From contig JAZUKN010000058.1 in the NCBI GenBank assembly GCA_045643285.1, positions 1 to 64,000 on the forward strand: a stretch of 64,000 nucleotides of DNA, in the 5' to 3' direction. The notes under the pieces are model-generated. The model was not told the origin of the DNA and made no database searches. It saw only the letters and a list, made by a program, of their open reading frames with translations. Shown in pieces: positions 33,955 through 42,077 of the stretch. How positions within the stretch are numbered: position 1 is the stretch's first letter; every line of letters begins with the position of its first letter. The stretch comes from UMGS1696 sp045643285. Lineage in GTDB: Bacteria; Bacillota; Clostridia; Oscillospirales; CAG-272. A program made the position numbers and the translations under genes.

Positions 33955-34462
33955 TTTTCACTCTGTTTTGTTGGGGTTTCACCCCAAACCCCGACTTAGA
34001 AAACTTTTTCGGGAAAAAGTTTTCTAAGGACTTTCAAAAAGCTTTATTTGTCTTTTCCCATTAAAGTTTTTTGAAGAGGTCCGGAGGAACTTTTTTCTAA
34101 AAAAGGTCCTCCGGTCTTTTCTCCACTCTCTTTTGTTGGGGTTTCACCCCCAAGCCCCGACTCAGAAAACTTTTTCGGAAAAAAGTTTTCTAAGGACTTT
34201 CAAAAAGCTTTATTTGTCTTTTCCCATTAAAGTTTTTTGAAGAGGGGTGGAGGAACTTTTTTCTAAAAAAGTTCCTCCGGTCTTTTCTCCACTCTCTTTT
34301 GTTGGGGTTTCACTCCAAGCCCCGACTTGGAAAACTTTTTCGGGAAAAAGTTTTCTAAGGACTTTCAAAAAGCTTTATTTGTCTTTTCTCATTAAAGTTT
34401 TTTGAAGAGGTCCGGAGGAACTTTTTTCTAAAAAAGTTCCTCCGGTCTTTTCTCCACTCTCT
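33955..34462. repeat. Family B tandem array, three units of 165-166 bp
   Basis: TTGTTGGGG starts at 33968, 34133 and 34299. Each unit repeats TTGGGGTTTCACCCCAA, a GAAAACTTTTTC hairpin, ACTTTCAAAAAGCTTTATTTG, TTTTCCCATTAAAG, and a closing GGAGGAACTTTTTT / GTTCCTCCGG hairpin. The units are nearly identical to one another and differ more from the 32235 array (Ctctataa and ggggaatc variants), so the array arose by recent local duplication. Confidence 0.88.
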
Positions 34463-34471
34463 TTTAACGCA

Positions 34472-34507
34472 AAAAAGCCACACGGTTATATACCGCATGG
34501 CTTTGTT
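34472..34507 (-). terminator. Terminator of the ribosomal protein operon after rplQ
   Basis: Stem AAAGCCA-x-ACGGT / ACCG-xx-TGGCTTT with A6 and T-rich flanks, 14 nt past the rplQ stop. Confidence 0.8.
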
Positions 34508-34520
34508 TGTTTAAGTCAGC

Positions 34521-34880
34521 TTATTCAGCCTTGTCAGCATCAACGAGCTTGATGAGAGCCATTTCAGCTCCGTCGCCGCGACGCGGTCCGAGCTTGTAGA
34601 TCTGAGTATAGCCGCCGTTTCTGCTTGCATAAGACGGTGCAACTACATCAAACAGTTTCTTGACAACGTCTTCTTTTGTGATGTAAGCAAGTGCCTGTCT
34701 ACGGGAAGCAAGAGTGTTCTTCTTGCCAAGGGTAATCATTTTTTCGGCTACAGAACGAACTTCTTTCGCGCGTGTGAGAGTTGTCTCAATGGATCCCTTT
34801 TCGATAAGGAATGTAACCATGCCGCGAAGCATAGCGTTTCTCTGCGATGTTGTTCTGCCGAGTTTTCTGGTACCGGGCAT
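34521..34880 (-). CDS. rplQ: 50S ribosomal protein L17
   Basis: 119 residues with the L17 N-terminus MPGTRKLGRTTSQRNAMLRGM. It binds 23S rRNA near the exit tunnel. The ATG at 34880 is used because AGGAGG lies 8 nt upstream. Another in-frame ATG at 34886 is only 2 nt from that site. Last gene of the alpha part of the cluster. Confidence 0.96.
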   Translation of the reverse strand: MPGTRKLGRTTSQRNAMLRGMVTFLIEKGSIETTLTRAKEVRSVAEKMITLGKKNTLASRRQALAYITKEDVVKKLFDVVAPSYASRNGGYTQIYKLGPRRGDGAEMALIKLVDADKAE

Positions 34881-34965
34881 TTCCATGTCCTCCTTTTGCA
34901 AAAGTAACGGTTACGGTTTGTAACCTCTCTGAATTTTTGTTTTGGGTGTTACCCGAGCCGCGCTC

Positions 34966-35934
34966 TTATTCCTCTTCCTTCTTGAGGTCGAGGCCGAGAG
35001 TGTGAAGCTTCTGGATAACTTCTTCGAGCGATTTCTTACCGAGGTTGCGAACTTTCATCATTTCGTCTTCGGTACGATTGATAAGATCTTCTACTGTATC
35101 GATGCCGGCACGCTTCAAGCAGTTAAAGCTTCTTACCGACATGTCAAGCTCCTCAATGGTCATCTCAAGGACTTTCTCTTTGATAGTTTCCTCGCGTTCA
35201 ACCATGATTTCCGCGTTCTTTGCTTCGTCAGAAAGATCCACAAACAGTATGAGATGTTCGTTGAGTATCTTGGCTGCAAGAGAAATCGCTTCTTTTGCGA
35301 GAATTACGCCGTTCGTCTTTACTTCAAGCGTGAGCTTGTCGTAGTCAGTGCTGCTTCCGACGCGCGTATTTTCTACTGCATAGTTCACAGAGTCAACGGG
35401 CGTGAAGATGGAATCGGTGAAAATCGTTCCGATAGGCGCCGCTTCTCCCTGGTTCTGTAAATAAAGCTGCTTGTTCTTGTCTCCGGAGACATATCCTCTG
35501 CCGTGATCGAATGTAAGCTCCATATAGAAGCGTACGTTGCTTTCGACTGTTGCGAGGTGAAGCTCGGGATTGAGAATTTCGATATCGGAGTCGGCTTTGA
35601 TATCGCCGGCTGTGATGTCACACGCGCCCGTTGTGTCGATGTAGACAGTCTTCGGACCTTCAGTGTGCAGCTTTGCGATGATGTGCTTTATATTGATCAC
35701 GATTTCGGGAACGTCTTCCTTAACTCCGGCAATCGTCGAAATTTCGTGGAGAACGCCGTCGATCTTGATGTTAGTTACAGCTACACCGGGCAGGGAACTG
35801 AGAAGGACTCTGCGAAGTGAGTTGCCGAGGGTAATGCCGTAGCCTCTTTCAAGCGGCTCGATTATAAACTTTCCGTGTCTTCCGTCTTCGCTGAGGTCAA
35901 TGGTAGCGATGTTCGGTTTTTCTATTTCAATCAT
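34966..35934 (-). CDS. rpoA: RNA polymerase alpha subunit
   Basis: 322 residues. The N-terminal assembly domain (about 1-230, FIIEPLERGYGITLGNSLRRVLLSSLPG) dimerises and nucleates the polymerase core. A linker leads to the C-terminal domain (about 255-310, DMSVRSFNCLKRAGIDTVEDL), which contacts UP elements and activators. GGAGGG precedes the ATG. Placed between rpsD and rplQ as usual for Bacillota. Confidence 0.98.
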   Translation of the reverse strand: MIEIEKPNIATIDLSEDGRHGKFIIEPLERGYGITLGNSLRRVLLSSLPGVAVTNIKIDGVLHEISTIAGVKEDVPEIVINIKHIIAKLHTEGPKTVYIDTTGACDITAGDIKADSDIEILNPELHLATVESNVRFYMELTFDHGRGYVSGDKNKQLYLQNQGEAAPIGTIFTDSIFTPVDSVNYAVENTRVGSSTDYDKLTLEVKTNGVILAKEAISLAAKILNEHLILFVDLSDEAKNAEIMVEREETIKEKVLEMTIEELDMSVRSFNCLKRAGIDTVEDLINRTEDEMMKVRNLGKKSLEEVIQKLHTLGLDLKKEEE

Positions 35935-36071
35935 TTAATAACCCTCCATATATATTTTGATCTGTACGACCTGTGCAAAAATGTGTGAGAAAATGTTTTC
36001 TTGTCCGTCAACCGCAAAGAGGCAGACCGACCGCACAAAAGCGCGGGTCTTCATTCTCCCACTTTGGGTTA

Positions 36072-36698
36072 TTACTTGGAATAGAGTTCGACGATGAGCT
36101 GTTCCTCGAACGGGAAGTCGATGTCTTCTCTCTTCGGGAGAGCGGCAACCTTTGCTGTGAGGTTGTCCTGGTCAACTTCAAGCCACTTCGGGATGATAGC
36201 GCTTGCCATAACTTCTACGAGTTCTTTGAACTTCGGGGATGCTTTGCTCTTGTCCTTTACTGCAACAACGTCGCCCTCTTTGCAGATGATCGACGGGATG
36301 TCAACCTTCTTGCCGTTGAGTGTGAAGTGTGCGTGACGAACGAGCTGACGAGCCTCCTTACGGCTGGATGCGAGTCCCATTCTGTATACGATGTTGTCAA
36401 GACGGAGTTCGAGGATCTGGAGCAGGTTTTCGCCTGTTACGCCTTCCTTTTTATCAGCCTGAACATAGTAGTTGAGGAACTGCTTTTCCTGTACACCGTA
36501 GTAACGGCGTGCTGTCTGCTTTTCTCTGAGCTGGAGACCGTATTCCTTTACGTTCTTACGACCTGCACCGTGCTGTCCGGGAACAGTTGCGCGGCGTGCT
36601 ACTGCACATTTGTCTGTAAGGCAACGGTCGCCCTTTAAGAACAGCTTCTTGCCTTCTCTGCGGCAGAGCTTGCAGGAAGCGCCTGTATATCTTGCCAT
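36072..36698 (-). CDS. rpsD: 30S ribosomal protein S4
   Basis: 208 residues, primary 16S rRNA binder. The N-terminus keeps four cysteines (C9, C12, C26, C31 in ASCKLCRREG...RCLTDKC), the zinc-bound C+ form. The S4 RNA-binding domain is at about 98-160. In many Firmicutes rpsD is elsewhere. Here it is in the alpha operon, between rpsK and rpoA. A 137 nt gap to rpoA holds no clear gene. Confidence 0.97.
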   Translation of the reverse strand: MARYTGASCKLCRREGKKLFLKGDRCLTDKCAVARRATVPGQHGAGRKNVKEYGLQLREKQTARRYYGVQEKQFLNYYVQADKKEGVTGENLLQILELRLDNIVYRMGLASSRKEARQLVRHAHFTLNGKKVDIPSIICKEGDVVAVKDKSKASPKFKELVEVMASAIIPKWLEVDQDNLTAKVAALPKREDIDFPFEEQLIVELYSK

Positions 36699-36718
36699 AT
36701 CTTTCTTCCTCCTATAAA

Positions 36719-37114
36719 TTATACTCTTCTGCGCTTAGGCGGACGGCATCCGTTGTGAGGAATCGGAGTAACGTCTTTGATGAGAGTAATGTTAAGGCCT
36801 GCTGTCTGGAGAGCGCGGATTGCAGCTTCTCTTCCGTTGCCGGGACCCTTTACATATACTTCAACAGTCTTCATGCCGTGGTCGATAGCGCCCTTTGCTG
36901 CTGCTTCTGCGGCAGTCTGAGCTGCGTACGGTGTGTTCTTACGGGAGCCTTTGAAGCCCTGTCCGCCGGACGACGACCATGCAATAGTATTGCCCTGTAC
37001 GTCAGTGATAGTAACGATTGTGTTATTGAAGGTCGAGCGGATATGAGCGTGACCCGCTTCAACGTTCTTTTTGTCGCGGCGCTTCTTGATGACCTTCTTC
37101 TGAACTTTAGCCAT
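36719..37114 (-). CDS. rpsK: 30S ribosomal protein S11
   Basis: 131 residues. The basic N-terminus is followed by the S11 core (HIRSTFNNTIVTITDVQGN, GMKTVEVYVKGPGNGREAAIR) and the PHNGCRPPKRRRV C-terminus. Helps form the 30S platform at the E site. Spaced 18 nt from rpsM with a clear AGGAG site. Confidence 0.97.
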   Translation of the reverse strand: MAKVQKKVIKKRRDKKNVEAGHAHIRSTFNNTIVTITDVQGNTIAWSSSGGQGFKGSRKNTPYAAQTAAEAAAKGAIDHGMKTVEVYVKGPGNGREAAIRALQTAGLNITLIKDVTPIPHNGCRPPKRRRV

Positions 37115-37132
37115 TTTATCCTCTCCTTCTTA

Positions 37133-37501
37133 TTATTTCTTCTTGTTTGCGATTGTCTTTGCAGGACCTTTACGGGTTCTTGCATTTGTCTTTGTTCTCT
37201 GACCGCGAACCGGCAGACCTTTTCTGTGTCTGATTCCGCGATAGCAGTTGATTTCGACAAGTCTCTTGATGTTCATGCCAACTTCGCGGCGAAGTTCACC
37301 TTCAACCTGGTAGTTGTTTTCGATTTCATCTCTGAGCTTTGCGATGTCGTCCTCGGTAAGATCCTTCGCTCTTGTGTCGGGATTGATACCGGTCTTTGCG
37401 AGAATGTCACGGGAGCTTTTCGGTCCGATGCCGTAGATATAAGTAAGAGCTACTTCTACGCGCTTTGCATTCGGAATATCAACACCTGATATACGTGCCA
37501 T
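37133..37501 (-). CDS. rpsM: 30S ribosomal protein S13
   Basis: 122 residues. MARISGVDIPNAKRVEVALTYIYGIG is the H2TH-containing N-terminus, and the basic tail (RGQRTKTNARTRKGPAKTIANKKK) reaches the P-site tRNA. Contacts L5 across the subunit bridge. Spaced 24 nt from rpmJ. Confidence 0.97.
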   Translation of the reverse strand: MARISGVDIPNAKRVEVALTYIYGIGPKSSRDILAKTGINPDTRAKDLTEDDIAKLRDEIENNYQVEGELRREVGMNIKRLVEINCYRGIRHRKGLPVRGQRTKTNARTRKGPAKTIANKKK

Positions 37502-37525
37502 TGCTTTTTACACCTTTCTTAAAAA

Positions 37526-37639
37526 TTAACCCTGTCTCTGCTTGTGCTTCGGATTCTCGCAGATGACCATAACGTGGCCATGACGCTTGATGATCTTGCA
37601 CTTTTCGCAGATTTTCTTTACGGAAGGCTTTACTTTCAC
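37526..37639 (-). CDS. rpmJ: 50S ribosomal protein L36, zinc type
   Basis: 37 residues: MKVKPSVKKICEKCKIIKRH onward, ending HKQRQG. The C-x2-C, then C and H ligands are complete (C11, C14, C27, H32), so this is the zinc C+ form. The start is GTG at 37639 with AAAGGTGG 9 nt upstream. Lies between infA and rpsM, the standard place. Confidence 0.93.
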   Translation of the reverse strand: MKVKPSVKKICEKCKIIKRHGHVMVICENPKHKQRQG

Positions 37640-37695
37640 AGTATTTTACCACCTTTCTGTTATGTCTGAGCTTTTCTTTCGTCTGACGTACCGGC

Positions 37696-37917
37696 TCAGC
37701 CCTTTGTACGCCATGTGATTCTGCCCTTTGTGGGGTCGTAGATCGAAACCTCGACCGTTACTTTGTCTCCGGGCAGGATTTTGATATAATTCATTCTCAG
37801 CTTGCCGGAGATATGAGCAGTTACGATCATTTCATTCGGCAGCTTTACCTTGAATATGGCGTTCGGAAGTGCTTCCACTACGACGCCTTCAAATTCGATT
37901 ACATCATCCTTCGGCAA
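37696..37917 (-). CDS. infA: Translation initiation factor IF-1
   Basis: 73-residue OB-fold protein that occupies the A site during 30S initiation. The sequence runs MPKDDVIEFEGVVVEALPNA to RITWRTKG, full length. The start codon is TTG at 37917, preceded by GGGAGG at 8 nt. No ATG fits the family N-terminus. A strong promoter (37979-38008) directly upstream gives it and the genes down to rplQ independent transcription. Confidence 0.96.
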   Translation of the reverse strand: MPKDDVIEFEGVVVEALPNAIFKVKLPNEMIVTAHISGKLRMNYIKILPGDKVTVEVSIYDPTKGRITWRTKG

Positions 37918-37978
37918 ACTATTATCCTCCCTGATCGCGTTACTTTTGGGTTAAAGCGCAAAATCGCGCCGTCCTATT

Positions 37979-38008
37979 ATTATAACGCATTCTACCGCAT
38001 TTTGTCAA
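37979..38008 (-). promoter_or_regulatory. Internal promoter of the infA-rplQ part
   Basis: Minus strand TTGACA (38003-38008), 18 nt spacer, TATAAT (37979-37984), 62 nt before the infA TTG. A second TTGACA lies at 38025-38030 without a matching -10. Confidence 0.8.
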
Positions 38009-38041
38009 GCGAATTTCTTGTTTTTGTCAAAACTTTTCGTT

Positions 38042-38347
38042 TTAATCAAACCGGTTACACAGCTCGGCTATTCGGCTGTCTGTCGGATGATTCAAGAGAT
38101 CGTTTATATCAGAATCTTCGGGCGTTCCGAGGTAGCGGACGTGCGCTGGGTTCTTCCGCTTCGGACTCGGTTTCGTCCTTTTTGTGCCGTCGGCGAGCAA
38201 GAGAAGAGTGCGTTTTCCGCTCCCTTCGACTGCCAGAACGACGTACACTCTGTTTCTGTCTCTGCCGGATACCGAACGCACTACCGCTCCGGCGGTGATT
38301 TTCGCCGCTGTTTCGGGCGCGTCTCTTTTAATTTTGTGTCCGGTCAT
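38042..38347 (-). CDS. KOW-domain RNA-binding protein (L14e-like)
   Basis: 101-residue basic protein of the clostridial KOW family usually found between map and infA. The N-terminal KOW segment (AGAVVRSVSGRDRNRVYVVLAVEG) is followed by a polar tail with KRKNPAHVRYL. The ATG at 38347 lies 1 nt past the map stop and uses AAAGG inside the end of map, so translation is coupled to map. It may bind rRNA like L14e or L24. No experiment is known to me. Confidence 0.85.
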   Translation of the reverse strand: MTGHKIKRDAPETAAKITAGAVVRSVSGRDRNRVYVVLAVEGSGKRTLLLLADGTKRTKPSPKRKNPAHVRYLGTPEDSDINDLLNHPTDSRIAELCNRFD

Positions 38348-38348
38348 A

Positions 38349-39104
38349 TCAGTCAACCTTTGTGAGAAGTTCGGGTCCGTTTTCGGTCAGCGCGACGGTG
38401 TGCTCGTAGTGAGCTGACAGCGTTCCGTCCTTTGTGAGGACTGTCCAGCCGTCGGGAAGCTCTTTTACTTCCGGGCGTCCGGCGTTCACCATCGGCTCGA
38501 TAGCGATGACCATGCCTTTGCAGAGCCTTGCTCCGCGTCCGGCTGTTCCGTAGTTCGGTACGTTCGGATCTTCGTGCAGGTCGCGCCCTACGCCGTGTCC
38601 GACGTATTTCTTGACTGTCGAATATCCGCACTTTACAACGTATCCGTCTATCGCCGCACCGATGTCGCCGATCCGCGCGCCTTCCTTCGATGCCGCTTCG
38701 ACTCCGAGACAGAAGCTCTGCTTCGTTGCCTCAATGAGCCGCGCCGCTTCGTCGGATATTCGCCCTACTCCGAACGTGTTCGCGCTGTCGCCGTGGAATC
38801 CGTTCTTGTACGCTCCCACGTCGATCTTTACGATGTCGCCTTCTTCGATCACTTTGTTCTTCGACGGGATGCCGTGTATCACCTGATCGTTTATCGAGAT
38901 GCACGCACTGCCCGGGAATCCGCCGTAACCGAGGAATGACGGCTTCGCTCCGCATTTCTCAATGTATTGACGTATCTTGTCGTCGATCTGCTTCGTCGTG
39001 ATGCCCGGCTTCACAAGCTCTGCACCCACTAAAAGTGCCTCCCCCGTGATCCGCCCGGCTTCCCGCATAAGCCTGATCTCTTCGTGAGTCTTAATAATAA
39101 TCAT
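38349..39104 (-). CDS. map: Methionine aminopeptidase type I
   Basis: Removes initiator Met from nascent proteins. 251 residues with KTHEEIRLMREAGRI N-terminus and metal ligands in KIDVGAYKNGFHGDSANTF (two Asp), KKYVGHGVGRDLHEDP (His) and IAIEPMVN (Glu). The ATG at 39104 fits the family, but no Shine-Dalgarno-like sequence precedes it. The DNA 20 nt upstream is a family C palindrome, which may have displaced the normal site. An in-frame ATG at 39068 would cut a conserved segment. Confidence 0.94.
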   Translation of the reverse strand: MIIIKTHEEIRLMREAGRITGEALLVGAELVKPGITTKQIDDKIRQYIEKCGAKPSFLGYGGFPGSACISINDQVIHGIPSKNKVIEEGDIVKIDVGAYKNGFHGDSANTFGVGRISDEAARLIEATKQSFCLGVEAASKEGARIGDIGAAIDGYVVKCGYSTVKKYVGHGVGRDLHEDPNVPNYGTAGRGARLCKGMVIAIEPMVNAGRPEVKELPDGWTVLTKDGTLSAHYEHTVALTENGPELLTKVD

Positions 39105-39128
39105 AATATAAATCTGAATGAGTTTGCT

Positions 39129-39279
39129 GCAAGGGAAACGCGGCTTCTTTGAAAAGAAGCCTGGCAAGAAACTTTATTTGATTTTTCCGTCGGTATGGGA
39201 CTCTGTCCCATCCGCGGAAAAATAGATAAAAGTTCTTTGCGGAGCTTTCTTTCAAGAAAGCGACATTTTCTCTCGCGGC
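39129..39279. repeat. Family C long palindrome, copy 1 (between adk and map)
   Basis: About 150 bp imperfect palindrome: hairpin GGCTTCTTTGAAAAGAAGCC, arm GGCAAGAAACTTTAT, central hairpin GGGACTCTGTCCC, opposite arm ATAAAAGTTCTTTGCGGAG, hairpin CTTTCTTTCAAGAAAG. Same orientation as copy 2 at 42745. Fills most of the 207 bp gap between adk and map. Confidence 0.85.
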
Positions 39280-39311
39280 AATCACAATCATATTGATAGT
39301 AGGATTGTTGT

Positions 39312-39953
39312 TCAGCCTTCGAGGGCTTTGACTGTGAGAGCGGTAGTATCGTCGAGTTTTTCCTGACCTACAACGATTTTAAGGAGTCCCTTCTTGCCAT
39401 AGAACTCTTTAAGGGGTTCGGTCTGTGCGTGATAAGTCTCAAGTCTGTCTTTAACGACAGCGGGATCATCGTCAGCGCGTCTGGTAAGCTCAGCGCCGCA
39501 GGTACAATATTCACCTGCCGGAGACGGATTGTACACGGTGTGGAACGTAAGTCCGCACTTTTTGCACACGCGTCTGCCGCTCATTCTTGTCATGATAGCC
39601 TCGTCGGCTACTTCGATTGAAATTACATCGGTAATCTCAACACCCATTTCGTCGAGAGCCTCTGCCTGAGGAACCGTTCTCGGGAAACCGTCGAGGATGA
39701 AACCGTTTTTGCAGTCGTCCTTTGCGAGGCGGTTTTTGATGATCCCGATCACGACTTCGTCGGAGACGAGCTTGCCGGCGTTGGTAAATTCCTTCACCTT
39801 TTCGCCGAGCTCGCTTCCCGATGCGATCTCTTCGCGGATTATTGCACCGGTGGAGATAGCGGGAATGGAGTATCTCTTGGAAATGATTTCAGCCTGAGTT
39901 CCCTTTCCGGCACCCGGGGCACCGAGAAGGATTAGGTTGAGTTTTCTTTGCAT
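39312..39953 (-). CDS. adk: Adenylate kinase
   Basis: 213 residues. Converts AMP plus ATP to two ADP. P-loop GAPGAGKGT (9-17), FPRTVPQAEAL AMP-site region, and a zinc-type LID with CKKC...CTC-type four-cysteine cluster (about 128-153). GGAG lies 7 nt before the ATG. In its usual place after secY. Confidence 0.97.
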   Translation of the reverse strand: MQRKLNLILLGAPGAGKGTQAEIISKRYSIPAISTGAIIREEIASGSELGEKVKEFTNAGKLVSDEVVIGIIKNRLAKDDCKNGFILDGFPRTVPQAEALDEMGVEITDVISIEVADEAIMTRMSGRRVCKKCGLTFHTVYNPSPAGEYCTCGAELTRRADDDPAVVKDRLETYHAQTEPLKEFYGKKGLLKIVVGQEKLDDTTALTVKALEG

Positions 39954-40043
39954 TGTTTTTCTCCGTTCAATCTTTCATTTTCATTCGGATGTTCGGATTA
40001 TCTCTCCGAGAGGAGGTTGTCCTCCCCTCAGAGAAATATGTTT

Positions 40044-41393
40044 TTAGTTAAGGAAGCCCTTGTAGTTGCGCATTGTCATCTGTGCTTCGATCTCACGAAC
40101 AGTTTCGAGGATTACGCCGACGACGATGATGATGGACGAGCCGCCGAATGCAAGCTCGCTCAGGTTGCCGCCGAAGCAAACGTTGATGATCATCGGGATG
40201 ATATCAACAACTGCGAGAAGGATAGCGCCGATAAGCGTAACTCTGTTGAGTATTCTTGTGATGTACTCAGCAGTAGGACGGCCCGGACGGATACCCATAA
40301 TGGTACCGCCGTTCTGCTTCAGGTTGTTTGCAACTTCTACGGGGTTGAAGGAGATCGACGTGTAGAAGTAAGCGAACGCGATGAGAAGCAGGAACGTGAT
40401 GATGATGTACGGGATCTTACCGGAATCAAAGAAGCTGAGCACATTGTACCAGAACTTGGACTTGTAAAGCTCCAGGTTTGCTGCTTCGTTCGGATAAGCG
40501 AACATCTTGATCGTCGGGAAGATAGAAACGATAGAGGACGCGAAGATGATAGGCATAACGCCGACCATGTTCACCTTCAGAGGAAGGTTGGACGACTGAC
40601 CGCCGTACATCTTTCTGCCGACGACTTTCTTTGCGTACTGGACGGGGAGACGGCGTTCGGAGTTTGTCATCCAAACGATGAATCCGATCATTGCAACTGC
40701 AAGTGCGATAGCAACTACGACAATGATTATACCGAGCCAGAACGGAACTGTTTTTGTCGTTACATCGTCAACCTTGTACTGGTACTTGCCGGAAACGAGG
40801 TCGATGATAGTGCCGACGAAAGAGGGAAGACGGGAGATGATGTTCGCAAAGAGGATCATGGAGATACCGTTGCCGATACCCTTGTCGTTGACCTTTTCTG
40901 CGAGCCACATGACGAGTGCGGAACCTGCGCAGTATACGGATACGATAACTACTGCCTTGAAGAAGTTGGGGTTAACGATAACCTGGTAGTTCTTGAGGAG
41001 CATATAGTAGCCGATAGCTGTGATAAGACCGAGACCTACAGTCACATATCTTGTGATCTGGTTGATCTTCTTCTGTCCTTCTTCGCCTTCTTTTGCGAGT
41101 CTTTCAAGAGCGGGGATCGCAACACAGAGAAGCTGTATTACGATGGACGCCGTGATGTACGGGTTGATACCGAGTGCGAACAGTGTTGCCTGTGCGAATG
41201 CGGAACCCGTCATAATGTTGAGGTACTGGAAAATCGAACCGGATGTAGCGAGCGCACCTTCAAACTGCGCTGCGTTGATGAACGGAACGGGAATCGTTGT
41301 ACCGAGTCTGTAGAGAACGATGATGAAAAGGGTGAATAAAAGCTTCTTTTTGAGATCGGCGATCTTCCACGCGTTCTTTAATGTCTCAAACAC
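40044..41393 (-). CDS. secY: Preprotein translocase subunit SecY
   Basis: 449-residue, ten-helix channel protein of the Sec translocon. MFETLKNAWKIADLKKKLLFTLF is the N-terminal helix, and GINPYITASIVIQLL plus AYFYTSISFNPVEVANNLKQNGG (the C5 loop region) are typical. The start is GTG at 41393, 1 nt after the rplO stop, with GAGGTG inside the end of rplO as its ribosome binding site, so it is coupled to L15. A gap of about 90 nt leads to adk. Confidence 0.97.
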   Translation of the reverse strand: MFETLKNAWKIADLKKKLLFTLFIIVLYRLGTTIPVPFINAAQFEGALATSGSIFQYLNIMTGSAFAQATLFALGINPYITASIVIQLLCVAIPALERLAKEGEEGQKKINQITRYVTVGLGLITAIGYYMLLKNYQVIVNPNFFKAVVIVSVYCAGSALVMWLAEKVNDKGIGNGISMILFANIISRLPSFVGTIIDLVSGKYQYKVDDVTTKTVPFWLGIIIVVVAIALAVAMIGFIVWMTNSERRLPVQYAKKVVGRKMYGGQSSNLPLKVNMVGVMPIIFASSIVSIFPTIKMFAYPNEAANLELYKSKFWYNVLSFFDSGKIPYIIITFLLLIAFAYFYTSISFNPVEVANNLKQNGGTIMGIRPGRPTAEYITRILNRVTLIGAILLAVVDIIPMIINVCFGGNLSELAFGGSSIIIVVGVILETVREIEAQMTMRNYKGFLN

Positions 41394-41394
41394 T

Positions 41395-41838
41395 TTACTT
41401 CACCTCGGTCTTTCCACCAGCCGCTTCTATTTTCTCTTTTGCTGATGCTGAGAAAACTGCTGCTTCAACGGTTAATTTCTTTGTTATTTCGCCGTTGCCG
41501 AGTACTTTCAGACCATCGAGGGGCTTGCGGATGACTCCGGCTGCCATAAGTGCGTCAAGGTTAACTGTATCGCCGTCGTTGAATCTGTCGTTCAGAGTTG
41601 CAACGTTTACGATAGAGTAGTTAACTGCGAATCTGTTCTTGAATCCTCTCTTCGGGAGAATTCTGTAAAGCGGGAACTGTCCGCCTTCAAATCCGATGCG
41701 TACGCCGCCGCCGGATCTCGCGTTCTGACCTTTGTGTCCTTTGCCGGCTGTCTTGCCGTTTCCGGATCCCGGGCCTCTGCCTTTACGGTATGATTCTTTT
41801 ACTGAGCCGGGTGCCGGTGAAAGTTCATGGAGCTTCAT
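41395..41838 (-). CDS. rplO: 50S ribosomal protein L15
   Basis: 147 residues. Glycine-rich basic N-terminal arm (RKGRGPGSGNGKTAGKGHKGQNARSGGG, partial) that threads into 23S rRNA, followed by the L15/L18e fold. Its last codons carry the secY ribosome binding site. AGGAGG lies 7 nt before the ATG. Confidence 0.97.
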   Translation of the reverse strand: MKLHELSPAPGSVKESYRKGRGPGSGNGKTAGKGHKGQNARSGGGVRIGFEGGQFPLYRILPKRGFKNRFAVNYSIVNVATLNDRFNDGDTVNLDALMAAGVIRKPLDGLKVLGNGEITKKLTVEAAVFSASAKEKIEAAGGKTEVK

Positions 41839-41887
41839 GGTATTTCCTCCTTTTAAGAAATATTATTTTAATTCCAGTTCGGAGGGC

Positions 41888-42064
41888 TTACGCCTTCTCC
41901 ACGGTTACAAGGTGCGAAAGTACCTTGACTTTGCCGTCAATTACCGGACCTGCTTCGTGAATAACAGAGTCGCCGATCTTATTCAGACCGAGAGACGCTG
42001 CTGTTGCCTTCTGATTCGGCTTTGCTGCGATGATGCTCTTTACGAGTGTTACTTTTACTTTCAT
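41888..42064 (-). CDS. rpmD: 50S ribosomal protein L30
   Basis: 58 residues (MKVKVTLVKSIIAAKPNQKA onward, ending HLVTVEKA), the full bacterial L30 ferredoxin-like fold with the LGLNKIGDSV helix. GAGGA stands 7 nt before the ATG at 42064. It is in the conserved position between rpsE and rplO, which confirms the call despite the short frame. Confidence 0.94.
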   Translation of the reverse strand: MKVKVTLVKSIIAAKPNQKATAASLGLNKIGDSVIHEAGPVIDGKVKVLSHLVTVEKA

Positions 42065-42077
42065 CACTTAGTCCTCC

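Noticed and set aside
33955..34462. CRISPR array
   Set aside because: The 165 bp units are fully repeated with no unique spacers, and no cas genes are near.
35935..36071. Extra promoter between rpsD and rpoA (TTGACG near 36008)
   Set aside because: No acceptable -10 at 16-18 nt.
39948..41339. Long open frame (463 codons) on the plus strand opposite secY
   Set aside because: Antisense shadow of a highly conserved gene. The translation is Asp/Glu/Cys-rich and unlike any protein, with no ribosome binding site.
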